A DNA stretch of 60,948 bases from Deltaproteobacteria bacterium (GTDB lineage Bacteria > Desulfobacterota > Desulfomonilia > UBA1062). Position 1 is the stretch's first letter. Every line of letters begins with the position of its first letter. The notes below the pieces were generated by a model. The model was not told where the DNA came from, did not search any database, and saw nothing but the letters and a program-made list of their open reading frames with translations. Where the stretch lies: contig JAHDKO010000145.1 in the NCBI GenBank assembly GCA_018436855.1, forward strand, positions 1 to 60,948, in the 5' to 3' direction. Positions 47,580-56,778 of this stretch are shown piece after piece. Both the position numbers and the translations under genes were made by a program.

Positions 47580-50500
47580 TCAGATCTCCGCATCGCACCT
47601 GAGGCATCTGCAGGCCTCCTTGAAGGCGATCTCCCTGGTGTAGCCGAGCTCCACTTCCTTGAAATTGGCCGCTCTGTCTACCGCCGCCAGCTCTGGCATC
47701 GCCGCCCTGGGCGTCTCAACCACTTCCTCGTCGACCTCGAAGGGGATGTCGATCTTCTCCTCTGCCGGTTCCTTGTAGGCAGGCTCGTTGTTCTTCACCC
47801 TGATCGAGGCATCCACGTCGGCTGCAACCTGATGGCCCATGGCGATGGCTTCAACCACCGTTGCCGGGCCCGTGGCCGCGTCGCCGATGATGAACACGCT
47901 CTCGGCGGTTGTCTTGTTTTTGCTCCGGGAGGGGATCTCTATGCCGCCCCACTTGTCTTTCTTGATGTCGGAGGCTTCGGGGATAAAGGTGGTGTCGGCA
48001 GACTGGGAAATGGCCGGGATGATGGTGTCGGCGCTCAGAGTGTACTCGCTGCCCTCGATGGGAAAGGGCTTGCGCCTGCCGGAGCGGTCGAACTCGCCGA
48101 GCTTCATTCTCTGGCACACCACGCCGCTGAGCTTGCCGCCTTTGCCGACCAGCTTCACCGGGGCGACCAGGTACTCGATCTTCACGCCCTCATGCTCGGC
48201 AGCCACGATCTCGTGCTCCCAGGCGGGCATGTCCTTGCGCTCTCTGCGATAGAGGATGGTGACGTCTTTCGCGCCGAGCCGAACCGCGGTTCTGGCCGCG
48301 TCGATGGCAGAGTTGCCGCCGCCCACGATCGCAACCTGTGAACCGATCTTCACATCCCTGCCGAGGTTGACCTCGCGCAGGAACTCGGTGGCGCCCCAGA
48401 CTCCTTTGAGATCTTCGCCTTCCACGCCCAGCTTCCAGCTGTTGTGTGCACCGACCGCCAGCACGACGATATCATAGTCCTTCCGCAGCGCGTCAAAGGA
48501 GATGTCCTTGCCCACCCTGCAGTTGGTTTTGATCTCGACACCGAGCGCCTCGATGTCCTTCACCTCTTCGGCGATCACGTCTCTGGGGAGACGGTACTCG
48601 GGGATGGCGTAGCGCATCATGCCGCCTGCATAGGGAAGCTCTTCGAACACCGTGACCTTGTACCCGCGTTTCGCCAGATCCTGGGCAGCGGTCAGGCCTG
48701 CGGGGCCTGCACCGATGATTGCGACCTTTTCCTTGCGGGTGACGGGCACGGGCTCGGTAGCGGGCTTCTTGCCGTTGTCGGTGATGTAACGCTTGAGCCA
48801 GGCAATGGCCATGGGATCGTCAAGCTGACCCCTGCGGCACTTGGATGCGCAGAACTGCGGACACACACGGCCGCATACGCCGGGGAACGGGTTGGTCTTC
48901 TTCATGACCCGGTAGGCATCCTCGAGCCTGCCCGCTCTGATAAGCGCGATGTACGCGGGAACGTCCATCTCGATGGGGCATGCGTGCTGGCACGGGGACT
49001 TGAACAGCGCGGAGCACACCGCGGCCGGGCACTTCTTGTCGTAGATATGGGCCTCGTACTCGTCCCTGAAATAGCGGATGGTGGAGAGCACCGGGTTCGG
49101 GGCCGTCTGGCCCAGACCGCACAGGGCCGAGTCCTTGATGATGGAGGCCAGCTCTTCGAGCAGCTCGATGTCGCCGTCTCTGCCCTCGCCCTTGCAGATC
49201 CTCTGGAGGATCTGGAGCATGCGGTTGGTGCCCTCACGGCACGGGGTGCACTTGCCGCAGGATTCTTCCTGACAGAACTCCATGAAGAACCGGGCCGTGT
49301 CGACCATGCAGGTGTCCTCGTCCATGACGATCAGACCACCCGAGCCCATGATGGCCCCGAGCTTCACGATCTCTTCGTAATCGGTCAGGGTGTTCAGCGC
49401 CGCAGCAGGGATACAGCCGCCTGACGGTCCGCCGAGCTGGGCTGCCTTGTACTGCTTGCCGCCGGTGATCCCGCCGCCGATGTCGAAGATGATGTCGCCG
49501 ATGGGGGTGCCCATGGGAACCTCGACCAGACCGACGTTGTTCACCGCACCGGTCAGGGCGAACACCTTGGTGCCCTTGGAGCGTTCGGTACCGATTGAGG
49601 AATACCAGCTCCCGCCCTTGTAGACGATCTGTGGAATGTTTGCATAGGTTTCCACGTTATTCAGCACGGAAGGTTTGTCCCAGAGGCCTTTGACGGCCGG
49701 GAACGGAGGCCTCGGCCTGGGCATGCCGCGCTTGCCTTCGATGGAGCCCATGAGTGCGGTCTCTTCGCCGCAGACGAACGCGCCTGCGCCCTGGTAGACC
49801 TCGATGTCCAGGCTGTAGCCGGAACCGAGGATATCTTGTCCCAGCAGACCATAGTCCTTGGCCTGCTCGATTGCGAGCAGGAGACGTTTGATGGCCAGGG
49901 GATACTCGGCCCTGCAGTAGATATAGCCCTTGGTGGCACCGATGGAGTATCCGCCGATGATCATGCCCTCGATGACTGCATGGGGATCGGCTTCCAGGAT
50001 CGAACGGTCCATGAACGCCCCGGGGTCGCCCTCGTCGGCGTTACAGAGGATGTACTTCGTATCGCCCTGAGACTTCCTTGCAAAGGACCACTTCAGACCG
50101 GTGGGAAATCCGCCGCCGCCTCTTCCGCGGAGACCCGACTTCTTGACCTCCTCGATGACCTCGTCCGGGGTCATCTCGGTCAGGGCCTTTGCAGCGCCCA
50201 TGTAGCCGTCCCGGGCGATGTACTCGTCGATCTTCTCGGCATCGATGAGTCCCCTGTTCTTCAGGGCGATGAGCATCTGCTTGCCGAAAAACGGGATGTC
50301 GAGCATATGGGGAATGGGCGCTTCCGTGACAGGCTCTTTGTACATGAGCCGCTGGACCGGCCTTCCCTTGACGATGTGCTCTTCGATGATCTCCTTGACA
50401 TCGTCCGCCTTGACATACTGATAGAACGTGCCTTCGGGATAGATCACCATGATGGGCCCGGCCGCGCAGAATCCGTTGCACCCGGTTTCGACGACCGCCA

Positions 50501-50621
50501 CCTCATTGGAGAGCTCTTTAGCCGCTATTTCTCTCACGACCGCCTGATGGACGCCCTCGCTGCCCGACGCCCTGCAGCCGGTTCCGCCGCATACGAGAAT
50601 ATGAGATCGAAAGACCTTCAT
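47580..50621 (-). CDS. NuoF-type NADH subunit fused to a GltD-like FAD/NAD(P) oxidoreductase
   Basis: 1013 residues. (1) About 1-95: 2Fe-2S thioredoxin-like, CGGTGCRASGS...TGCNGFCAAGP. (2) About 105-535: NuoF flavin/NADH domain, GLRGRGGGGFPTGLKWSF and NADEGDPGAF, with N3-type cluster ESCGKCTPCREG. (3) About 560-930: GltD-like half with its own two 4Fe-4S cysteine sets (CQHACPIEMDVP, CGRVCPQFCASKC), FAD GAGPAGLTAAQDLAKRG and NAD(P) VGGGNSAIDAARTA. (4) Tail ending CRCLRCD. Two flavins in one chain. Follows the 2Fe-2S gene by no gap. Confidence 0.92.
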   Translation of the reverse strand: MKVFRSHILVCGGTGCRASGSEGVHQAVVREIAAKELSNEVAVVETGCNGFCAAGPIMVIYPEGTFYQYVKADDVKEIIEEHIVKGRPVQRLMYKEPVTEAPIPHMLDIPFFGKQMLIALKNRGLIDAEKIDEYIARDGYMGAAKALTEMTPDEVIEEVKKSGLRGRGGGGFPTGLKWSFARKSQGDTKYILCNADEGDPGAFMDRSILEADPHAVIEGMIIGGYSIGATKGYIYCRAEYPLAIKRLLLAIEQAKDYGLLGQDILGSGYSLDIEVYQGAGAFVCGEETALMGSIEGKRGMPRPRPPFPAVKGLWDKPSVLNNVETYANIPQIVYKGGSWYSSIGTERSKGTKVFALTGAVNNVGLVEVPMGTPIGDIIFDIGGGITGGKQYKAAQLGGPSGGCIPAAALNTLTDYEEIVKLGAIMGSGGLIVMDEDTCMVDTARFFMEFCQEESCGKCTPCREGTNRMLQILQRICKGEGRDGDIELLEELASIIKDSALCGLGQTAPNPVLSTIRYFRDEYEAHIYDKKCPAAVCSALFKSPCQHACPIEMDVPAYIALIRAGRLEDAYRVMKKTNPFPGVCGRVCPQFCASKCRRGQLDDPMAIAWLKRYITDNGKKPATEPVPVTRKEKVAIIGAGPAGLTAAQDLAKRGYKVTVFEELPYAGGMMRYAIPEYRLPRDVIAEEVKDIEALGVEIKTNCRVGKDISFDALRKDYDIVVLAVGAHNSWKLGVEGEDLKGVWGATEFLREVNLGRDVKIGSQVAIVGGGNSAIDAARTAVRLGAKDVTILYRRERKDMPAWEHEIVAAEHEGVKIEYLVAPVKLVGKGGKLSGVVCQRMKLGEFDRSGRRKPFPIEGSEYTLSADTIIPAISQSADTTFIPEASDIKKDKWGGIEIPSRSKNKTTAESVFIIGDAATGPATVVEAIAMGHQVAADVDASIRVKNNEPAYKEPAEEKIDIPFEVDEEVVETPRAAMPELAAVDRAANFKEVELGYTREIAFKEACRCLRCDAEI

Positions 50622-51011
50622 TTACTTTCCCCCTTCCTGCTCTCTGCCTCTTGCCAGGACAAACTCCGTCTGGACTTTGCCGCCGAGGACATGCTGCTTG
50701 AATATCTGCCGGGCCTTGTTCTCTGTCAGGAACTCGTAGACGATGGGTTCCTTGCCCTGCTCCTCGACGGTTGCAAGAGGTTCGCGGCTGCAGATGCCGA
50801 TGCAGCCGGAGGTGGTGATGAGCACGTCGTTGACGTTGGCTTCGCTGATTTCGTTCATGAATACGTCGAGGATCCCCTTTGCACCGGAGGCGATCCCGCA
50901 GGTTCCCATGTGGACGGTCAGCTTCACGCGCTTTTTCCCGGCGCGGAACTGATCTTCCTTCTCGACCTTTTCCTTGATCTTTTTCAGATCGCTGATGGTT
51001 AGCTTGGCCAT
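50622..51011 (-). CDS. 2Fe-2S thioredoxin-like ferredoxin
   Basis: 129 residues. Cluster ligands in GTCGIASGAKG and TSGCIGICSREP, the NuoE-C-terminal/HydC-like fold. N-terminus is lysine-rich. Adjacent to both NuoE and the NuoF fusion, so it likely shuttles electrons inside this complex. Confidence 0.88.
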   Translation of the reverse strand: MAKLTISDLKKIKEKVEKEDQFRAGKKRVKLTVHMGTCGIASGAKGILDVFMNEISEANVNDVLITTSGCIGICSREPLATVEEQGKEPIVYEFLTENKARQIFKQHVLGGKVQTEFVLARGREQEGGK

Positions 51012-51020
51012 GGTATCCTC

Positions 51021-51527
51021 CTACTGGTACTGTGCTATAATGCCCGGCAGCTTCGCAGGCTTCATCTGTCCGTGAGTGTCTTCATCGATAACCACAACCG
51101 GCGCGAGTCCGCAGGCACCCAGGCAGCGCACGGTCTCAAGCGAGAAGTTCCTGTCTTCGGTGCATTCGCCGGGTGCGATGCCCAGCTGGTGGACCAGTTC
51201 TTCGAGAATTCTCTGGCCGCCGCGCACGTAACAGGCTGTGCCCAGACACACTCTGATGACATGTTTTCCCCGGGGAACCATGGTGAAAAACGAGTAGAAG
51301 GTCACCACGCCGTACACGTTGGCTACGGGAAGATTGAGGCCCTTTGCCACGTGGTACTGCAGTGCCATGGGGAGAAATCCGCATACCTCCTGGACCTGCT
51401 CCAGAACCGGTATCAATGCCCCTGGTTTTGACTTGTATCTGCCAATGATTTCATCGACTTGCTCGAGCTGATCAGCGGTGAATTCCGCCAGCCCTGCTTC
51501 CATTTGGGTCCTATCCATACCTGCCAC
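51021..51527 (-). CDS. NuoE-type 24-kDa subunit
   Basis: 168 residues: helical N-terminus, then VYGVVTFYSFFTMVPRGKHVIRVCLGTACYVRGG and CLGACGLAPVVVIDED, giving four 2Fe-2S cysteines. Starts with GTG at 51527, five bases after GGAGG; the ATG at 51518 is too far from it. First gene of the formate block. Confidence 0.9.
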   Translation of the reverse strand: MAGMDRTQMEAGLAEFTADQLEQVDEIIGRYKSKPGALIPVLEQVQEVCGFLPMALQYHVAKGLNLPVANVYGVVTFYSFFTMVPRGKHVIRVCLGTACYVRGGQRILEELVHQLGIAPGECTEDRNFSLETVRCLGACGLAPVVVIDEDTHGQMKPAKLPGIIAQYQ

Positions 51528-51597
51528 TTTCTCCTCCCTTTGTTCCGTTATATGCTTTGTACATACTACGTACGTACCCCGTGACGTCGACTATCGT

Positions 51598-51626
51598 GAC
51601 ATACCACGCATTTCTTCCTGTATCAA
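51598..51626 (-). promoter_or_regulatory. Promoter of the formate block
   Basis: Minus strand TTGATA (51626-51621), 17-base spacer, TATGTC (51603-51598). Confidence 0.5.
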
Positions 51627-51633
51627 GCATAAA

Positions 51634-51656
51634 CTGAATGGTGGCTCACTATTCAG
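51634..51656 (-). promoter_or_regulatory. Inverted repeat upstream of the formate promoter
   Basis: CTGAAT-N11-ATTCAG, perfect, just upstream of the -35. The position suits an activator. Confidence 0.4.
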
Positions 51657-51813
51657 ATATCTATTTTCCCCTTATTTTTCAATGATTATGACCTTTCAGG
51701 AACTGCCGGTGGCTGACTTCGGAATGATTTTCCGTCGAATCTGTTTCAAATATGTTGAAAAAGAACGCTCGGAAAAGCTCCTCGGGGAACTTCCAGCAGG
51801 AAGAATCCTGGAA

Positions 51814-51843
51814 TTGTTGTTCTCTGTCGGCTTGCCGTATAAT
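51814..51843 (+). promoter_or_regulatory. mobA promoter
   Basis: TTGTTG (51814-51819), 18-base spacer and a consensus TATAAT (51838-51843). Confidence 0.55.
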
Positions 51844-51887
51844 ACGTACTGTGACAGAAATCAAGCTATATCTGCTTTACAGAGCAG

Positions 51888-52499
51888 ATGAAAATGGAGC
51901 TTGACACAACTTGCGTAACCTCAATAAGTTGTCCCGTCATGACGGGTATCGTACTGATTGGCGGCAGATCGAGACGGTTCGGCACGGACAAGGTGATGGC
52001 CCCGATGGGAGAGAAGATTCTCTTCGAGCGGGTCACCGACATCATTGCCCCGCTCTTCTCGGAAGTCGTGCTCGTCGGCCATGCACGTGAAGGTCTTGAA
52101 GACTTTCACATCGTGGAAGACCTCACCCCGGGCCAGGGGCCCCTGGGCGGCATCCGCACCGCGCTGAGCGTGTCGAATACCCCGCACTGCTTTGTTTTCG
52201 CCGCCGACATGCCCAACCTGAGCAAAGAATTCATCGAGTACATGATCTCGGTCACGGACGACCACGACGCGGTCGTTCCGGTCTGGTCGAAGGGCCGGGA
52301 GCCGCTTCATGCCATCTACCACCGCAGAATACTCCCCAAGGCAGAAGAGCTTCTCGACAAGCAGGTGTTCAGGATATTCAACCTCCTCTCCGCCATAGAT
52401 ACCCTGATTGTAGAGGAGGAGACCATTCGCAGGTTCACCGACCCGGCGATTACCTTCGCCAACATCAACACCATCGAAGACCTGGGCCTGGCGACCTGA
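51888..52499 (+). CDS. mobA: Molybdenum cofactor guanylyltransferase
   Basis: 203 residues with LIGGRSRRFGTDKVMAP, the GTP loop, GQGPLGGIRTAL and AADMPNLS. It adds GMP to molybdopterin, giving the bis-MGD used by FdhA, whose operon diverges from here. An in-frame ATG at 51939 sits inside a palindrome and lacks a binding site, so I used 51888, which follows GAGCAG. Confidence 0.9.
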   Translation: MKMELDTTCVTSISCPVMTGIVLIGGRSRRFGTDKVMAPMGEKILFERVTDIIAPLFSEVVLVGHAREGLEDFHIVEDLTPGQGPLGGIRTALSVSNTPHCFVFAADMPNLSKEFIEYMISVTDDHDAVVPVWSKGREPLHAIYHRRILPKAEELLDKQVFRIFNLLSAIDTLIVEEETIRRFTDPAITFANINTIEDLGLAT

Positions 52500-52603
52500 A
52501 AAGAGGCCGGAAGAACCCTGCGGGTTTTTCGAAAGAAATTATTGTCCTCCCCGACCCGGTTGCCTTGGAAATCGATCCCGCACTGTGGTATAGATTCCCT
52601 GAA

Positions 52604-53485
52604 ATGACAAACGAAACTCATCTTCTCAACAGCGTCACCGAGCTCATGGAAAAGGCCAGCACCATGCTGCCCGATGATGTGCACGCAGCCCTTTCACGGG
52701 CTCTCGAAAGGGAACCGGAGGGCTCCATTGCCCGCGACACCCTGGAAACGATCCTTAAGAGCGCACGGATCTCCCGCGAGCGCGGCCTCCCCCTCTGCCA
52801 GGACACCGGGGTGCCTCTGATCATTGTCAGGATCTTTCCCGGCCCTGCGATGTTCGCCGTGGAATCCGCCGTGCGGGAGGGCCTAAGGAGGCTCACGGAA
52901 AAGGGCGTCCTCAGGCAGAACTGCGTGGACCCTGTCACGGGCAGAAACACGGGCGACAATATCGGGGCGCACGTGCCGCAGATCCATTTCCTGCCCGCAC
53001 GGGAGGCGACATCCATCGGCGTGATGTTCAAAGGAGGCGGGTCGGAGAACGTGAGCACCCAGTACGCCCTGCCCCACGCCGGCCTCGGCGCGGACAGGGA
53101 TCTGAACGGGGTACGCAAGTGCGTGCTTGATGCCGTCTTCCAGGCACAGGGCAAGGGCTGCTCACCGGGAATCCTGGGCGTCTGCATCGGGGGCGACCGG
53201 GCGTCAGGCTACCTCATCGCCAAGGAGGCCCTGTTTCGCCGGCTCGATGAGGCAAACCCTTCCCCGGTCCTCGCAGAACTCGAGGAAGCCGTCGTAGAGC
53301 AGGCGAACTCCCTGGGCATCGGCCCCATGGGCCTCGGAGGCAGCACCACGCTCCTGGGCGCCCGGGTCGCTTCGGCAGGCCGGCATCCTGCCTGCTATTT
53401 CGTGACCGTGAGCTATTCCTGCTGGGCCACGAGGCGCGCCCGCATTGAGCTCGACGACGAGGGGAGGATCAGCCGATGGCTCTGA
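52604..53485 (+). CDS. Class I fumarase/tartrate dehydratase, alpha subunit
   Basis: 293 residues: GLPLCQDTGVPLI, MFKGGGSENVSTQ, KGCSPGILGVCIGGDRASGYL and GLGGSTTLLGARV. Three cysteines bind the 4Fe-4S cluster that hydrates fumarate. Oxygen-labile. It overlaps the beta gene by ten bases. Fumarate versus L-tartrate cannot be separated by eye; fumarate is more likely. The start is weakly defined. Confidence 0.9.
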   Translation: MTNETHLLNSVTELMEKASTMLPDDVHAALSRALEREPEGSIARDTLETILKSARISRERGLPLCQDTGVPLIIVRIFPGPAMFAVESAVREGLRRLTEKGVLRQNCVDPVTGRNTGDNIGAHVPQIHFLPAREATSIGVMFKGGGSENVSTQYALPHAGLGADRDLNGVRKCVLDAVFQAQGKGCSPGILGVCIGGDRASGYLIAKEALFRRLDEANPSPVLAELEEAVVEQANSLGIGPMGLGGSTTLLGARVASAGRHPACYFVTVSYSCWATRRARIELDDEGRISRWL

Positions 53486-54063
53486 CCCGGCTCACTTCGC
53501 CCTTTTCGCCCGACACGGCCCGGGCCTTGCACGCAGGCGATCAGGTGCTCCTGTCAGGCAGGATCGTCACGGCCAGGGACCAGGCGCACAAATACCTCGC
53601 TTCCGGCGGAAAACCGCCGGTCGATCTCGAAGGACTGGTCATCTACCACTGCGGCCCGGTTACAGTCCGTCAGGGCGATACATGGCGCGTGACCGCCGCC
53701 GGCCCCACCACGTCAATGAGAGAAGAGCCCTACGAGGCCCGCGTGATCCGCACGCACCACCCCGGCGCGATCATGGGCAAGGGAGGCATGGGAGAGGCCA
53801 CACGCGCGGCCCTTCGGTCAGAGGGGTGCGTTTACCTCCATCTCACCGGCGGTGCCGCCGCATTCATCGCCGGGCGGATCGCGGCCGTGGAGGAGGTCCA
53901 TCTCCTGGAGTTCGGCAGACCAGAGGCCATGTGGGTGCTCAAGGTCGAGGACCTTCCCGCCCTGGTCACCATGGATGCGCACGGCCGGTCTCTGCACAGT
54001 GATATCGAACATGCTTCGCAGGACATCCTGCAGCGATTATTGAACACCCCCTTTTCTTCATGA
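53476..54063 (+). CDS. Class I fumarase, beta subunit
   Basis: 195 residues: GDQVLLSGRIVTARDQAHKYL, IYHCGPV, AAGPTTSMREEPYE, GKGGM and HLTGGAAAFIAGRI. The beta half that is fused to alpha in E. coli FumA. Confidence 0.92.
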   Translation: MALTRLTSPFSPDTARALHAGDQVLLSGRIVTARDQAHKYLASGGKPPVDLEGLVIYHCGPVTVRQGDTWRVTAAGPTTSMREEPYEARVIRTHHPGAIMGKGGMGEATRAALRSEGCVYLHLTGGAAAFIAGRIAAVEEVHLLEFGRPEAMWVLKVEDLPALVTMDAHGRSLHSDIEHASQDILQRLLNTPFSS

Positions 54064-54112
54064 TCGCGTTCTAAAAAGGGGGAACACACATAAGAAGGAG
54101 GAGGAAGATCGT

Positions 54113-54898
54113 ATGAACACCGCTGAACTGTTTCAACTCAAGGGCAAGGTCGCCATCGTCACCGGAGGAGGAAGAGGCATCGGAAGATTCATCGCCGAGG
54201 GACTGGCAGAGGCGGGTGCCGACCTGGTTATCGCGTCGCGCAAGGTGCAGAAGTGCGAGCAGGCGTGCGAAGACCTGAAGGCGCTGGGCGTGAAAACTTT
54301 GGCAGTCAAGTGCGACATGGCCTCTGACGAGGATATCCAGGGGCTCGTGGATGCGACCATGAAGGAATTCGGCAGGATCGACATCCTCGTGAACAATGCC
54401 GGCATCACCTGGGGCGCCCCCACCCTGGAGTTTCCCCAGGACAAGTGGGACAAGATCTTTGCCGTCAACGTCAGGGGGGTGTGGATGCTCTCGCAGAAGG
54501 TGGCCAACATCATGAAGGACCAGGGAGGCGGAAAGGTTATCAACATCTCCTCCATCTTCGGGTCGCGGGGCTCCATCGAGGAGGGGCACCCGGCAGTGGC
54601 CTACAACCCGTCCAAGGCGGCCGTGGAAGTCCTCACCAAAAACCTCGCGGTAAAGCTCGCCCGGTACCAGATCCGCGTCAACTGCATCGCGCCGGGGTTC
54701 TTCCGCACCGACATGATGGAATACATCTTCAAGCCCGAGATGAAGGGAATCCTGGACATCATGATCGGCCAGATCCCCTTAAGGATGTATGGTGAGGCCG
54801 ACCACATCAAGGGTCTGGCGGTATACCTGGCGTCTCCCGCTTCCGACTTCGTCACCGGGGCCGTGATCCCGCTGGACGGGGGCCTGAGCGCCATGTAG
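54113..54898 (+). CDS. Short-chain dehydrogenase/reductase
   Basis: 261 residues: VTGGGRGIGRFIAEGLAEAG, NNAGITWGAPT, catalytic Ser in NISSIFGSRGS, Tyr-Lys in AYNPSKAAVE. C-terminal GGLSAM. Similar to gluconate 5-dehydrogenase and 3-oxoacyl reductases; substrate not assignable. Confidence 0.9.
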   Translation: MNTAELFQLKGKVAIVTGGGRGIGRFIAEGLAEAGADLVIASRKVQKCEQACEDLKALGVKTLAVKCDMASDEDIQGLVDATMKEFGRIDILVNNAGITWGAPTLEFPQDKWDKIFAVNVRGVWMLSQKVANIMKDQGGGKVINISSIFGSRGSIEEGHPAVAYNPSKAAVEVLTKNLAVKLARYQIRVNCIAPGFFRTDMMEYIFKPEMKGILDIMIGQIPLRMYGEADHIKGLAVYLASPASDFVTGAVIPLDGGLSAM

Positions 54899-54918
54899 CG
54901 GTCTCCCGCCCTGCCCGT

Positions 54919-54972
54919 GTGCAAAAAATCCCGGTACGGACTTTTTCAAGTCTGTTCCGGGATTTTTTGCAC
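54919..54972. terminator. Bidirectional terminator
   Basis: 16-bp perfect stem GTGCAAAAAATCCCGG / CCGGGATTTTTTGCAC between convergent genes. T6 runs lie inside both arms. Confidence 0.8.
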
Positions 54973-54988
54973 GGGGCAAATCGGGTGG

Positions 54989-55282
54989 TTATTCCCCAGC
55001 CTCGCCCGTCCACCGCTGCAAGGTATCGACGATCTTGTTCGCCTGCTGGACGCTGGATATGTTGAACTTGGACTGCTGCCGGTATTCGTTGTTGATCTTG
55101 CGGTATCTCCGGATCGAGTAGCGCTCGGGCCCGAAGTCCTCGATCTTGGGGTCCCACTGCCGGTAGCGGAAGATGATCGTGGTCCATGCCCCTTTTGAAA
55201 GGATTTCCTTGTCCAGCTCCTCGACGACCACCCGGTCGTCTTCTTCATACTGTATCGTGATATCGTCTATCTGTGAGGCCAT
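54989..55282 (-). CDS. Small basic-aromatic protein, PC4-like fold?
   Basis: 97 residues beginning MASQIDDITIQYEEDD. WTTIIFRYRQWDP, then ERYSIRRYRKINNEYRQQSKFNISSVQQANKIVDTLQRW: strands followed by one helix, as in bacterial PC4/p15-type ssDNA-binding proteins. Identification is weak. GGAGGG precedes the ATG at 55282; the longer frame to 55309 is less likely. Confidence 0.7.
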   Translation of the reverse strand: MASQIDDITIQYEEDDRVVVEELDKEILSKGAWTTIIFRYRQWDPKIEDFGPERYSIRRYRKINNEYRQQSKFNISSVQQANKIVDTLQRWTGEAGE

Positions 55283-55375
55283 AGAACCCTCCCCTCCTTC
55301 CTTCGTCATGTTATCATGCAGTTCGATGGGGAAAAAGACAAGGGTTTTTCGCCGGAGGCGGGTTCTCCTCGAATC

Positions 55376-55435
55376 AATGGTATGGACTCCAGGCCAAGCC
55401 CTCCGACCCGGTTTTGCAGCAAGCAGTGATGAATT
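55376..55435 (+). repeat. Dispersed intergenic repeat, weak partial copy E
   Basis: ATGGTATGGACTCC then GCCAAGCCCTCCGACCCGG recalls the first half of the family; the second half is missing. Confidence 0.35.
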
Positions 55436-55557
55436 CTTGATTTTTTCCCCGGCATGATTTACCTAAGAGTTCTTTACTGTTGGCGTGTTTGAATACAAAG
55501 AGCACACCATGCAGCACAAGAGAACCGGAATCTTGAGAACACGAATCGGAGGATGGA

Positions 55558-56736
55558 ATGAGACAGGTCGTCATAACTTCAGCGGTGAGGACGCCGCTGG
55601 GCGGTTTCAGCGGGAGACTTGCGGGTGTCGGGGCCACTACGCTCGGTGCAACGGTCATCGAAGAGGCGGTGCGCCGGTCACGGATCCGCAAGGAGGACGT
55701 GAATGAGGTCATCATGGGGATGGTGCTCCCCTGCGGCTATGGCCAGAACCCGGCGAAGCAGGCCGCCGTCAAGGCGGGAATGCCCTGGGAGGCCGAGTGC
55801 ATCACGGTCAACAAGGTCTGCGGCTCGTCGCTGAAGGCGGTGATGCTCGCGGCCCAGGCGATCGCCGTGGGCGACGCGGACGTGGTCGTGGCCGGGGGCA
55901 TGGAGAACATGAGCGCGGCCCCGTACTATTTAGAAAAGGGCCGGTTCGGCTACCGCATGGGCCCCGGCGTCATCCAGGACCACATGGTCCACGACGGCCT
56001 GTGGGATATCGTCAACGATTTCCACATGGGCATCTCCAATGAGCTGTGTTCCGAGAAATATCACATCTCCCGTGAAGACCAGGACCGCTATGCAGAGTCG
56101 AGCTACTCCCGGGCCGTGCGATCGATCCGTGAAGGAACCTTTGTCGACGAGATCGTTCCGGTGAGCATTCCCCGGAAGAAGGGAGATCCTGTGCTCTTCG
56201 ACACCGACGAGTGCCCGAGGGAAACAGATTATGAGACGCTGGCCAAGATGCCCGCCGCCTTCCAGAAGGGCGGGCTCACCACCGCGGGCAACGCCTCGGT
56301 CATCTCCGACGGGGCCTCGGCAGTGGTGGTCATGGCCCGGGAAAAGGCAGAGGAGCTGGGCTGCACGATTCTGGCAACCGTGGGCGCCCAGGCGAGCGCG
56401 GGGCTGGACATGAAGTACGTCCTGGTGGCTCCCATCCTTGCCGTGCCCAAGTGTCTCAAGAAGGAAGGCATCGGCGTCGAGGACGTCGACCTCTTCGAGA
56501 TCAACGAGGCCTTTGCCGGATCCACGCTCGCGGTCATGAGAGAGTTGAAACTCGATCCTGAAAAGGTGAACGTCAACGGCGGGAGCATCGCCCTGGGGCA
56601 CCCCATCGGTGCCAGCGGCGCACGGGTGCTCACCACCCTGATCTACGAGATGATCAGGCGCGACATGAAGATCGGCTGCGCATCGCTGTGCTTGGGAGGC
56701 GGCGAGGCCGTGGCCCTGGTGGTGAGAAGAGACTGA
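55558..56736 (+). CDS. Acetyl-CoA acetyltransferase (canonical thiolase)
   Basis: 392 residues. Cys88 (NKVCGSSLKA) and Cys378 (SLCLGGGEAVAL) align with Cys89/Cys378 of Zoogloea thiolase, with NEAFAGST and GHPIGASGAR between. Lies 42 bases ahead of the 3-hydroxybutyryl-CoA dehydrogenase, suggesting acetoacetyl-CoA formation or cleavage. Confidence 0.95.
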   Translation: MRQVVITSAVRTPLGGFSGRLAGVGATTLGATVIEEAVRRSRIRKEDVNEVIMGMVLPCGYGQNPAKQAAVKAGMPWEAECITVNKVCGSSLKAVMLAAQAIAVGDADVVVAGGMENMSAAPYYLEKGRFGYRMGPGVIQDHMVHDGLWDIVNDFHMGISNELCSEKYHISREDQDRYAESSYSRAVRSIREGTFVDEIVPVSIPRKKGDPVLFDTDECPRETDYETLAKMPAAFQKGGLTTAGNASVISDGASAVVVMAREKAEELGCTILATVGAQASAGLDMKYVLVAPILAVPKCLKKEGIGVEDVDLFEINEAFAGSTLAVMRELKLDPEKVNVNGGSIALGHPIGASGARVLTTLIYEMIRRDMKIGCASLCLGGGEAVALVVRRD

Positions 56737-56778
56737 AAATCCCTATGCCGTAACTACCTGCAAGAAAAGGAGGGAAAC

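Noticed and set aside
51933-51946. Perfect palindrome CCCGTCATGACGGG containing an alternative mobA ATG
   Set aside because: No binding site precedes this ATG; the palindrome lies inside the coding region from 51888 and is probably chance.
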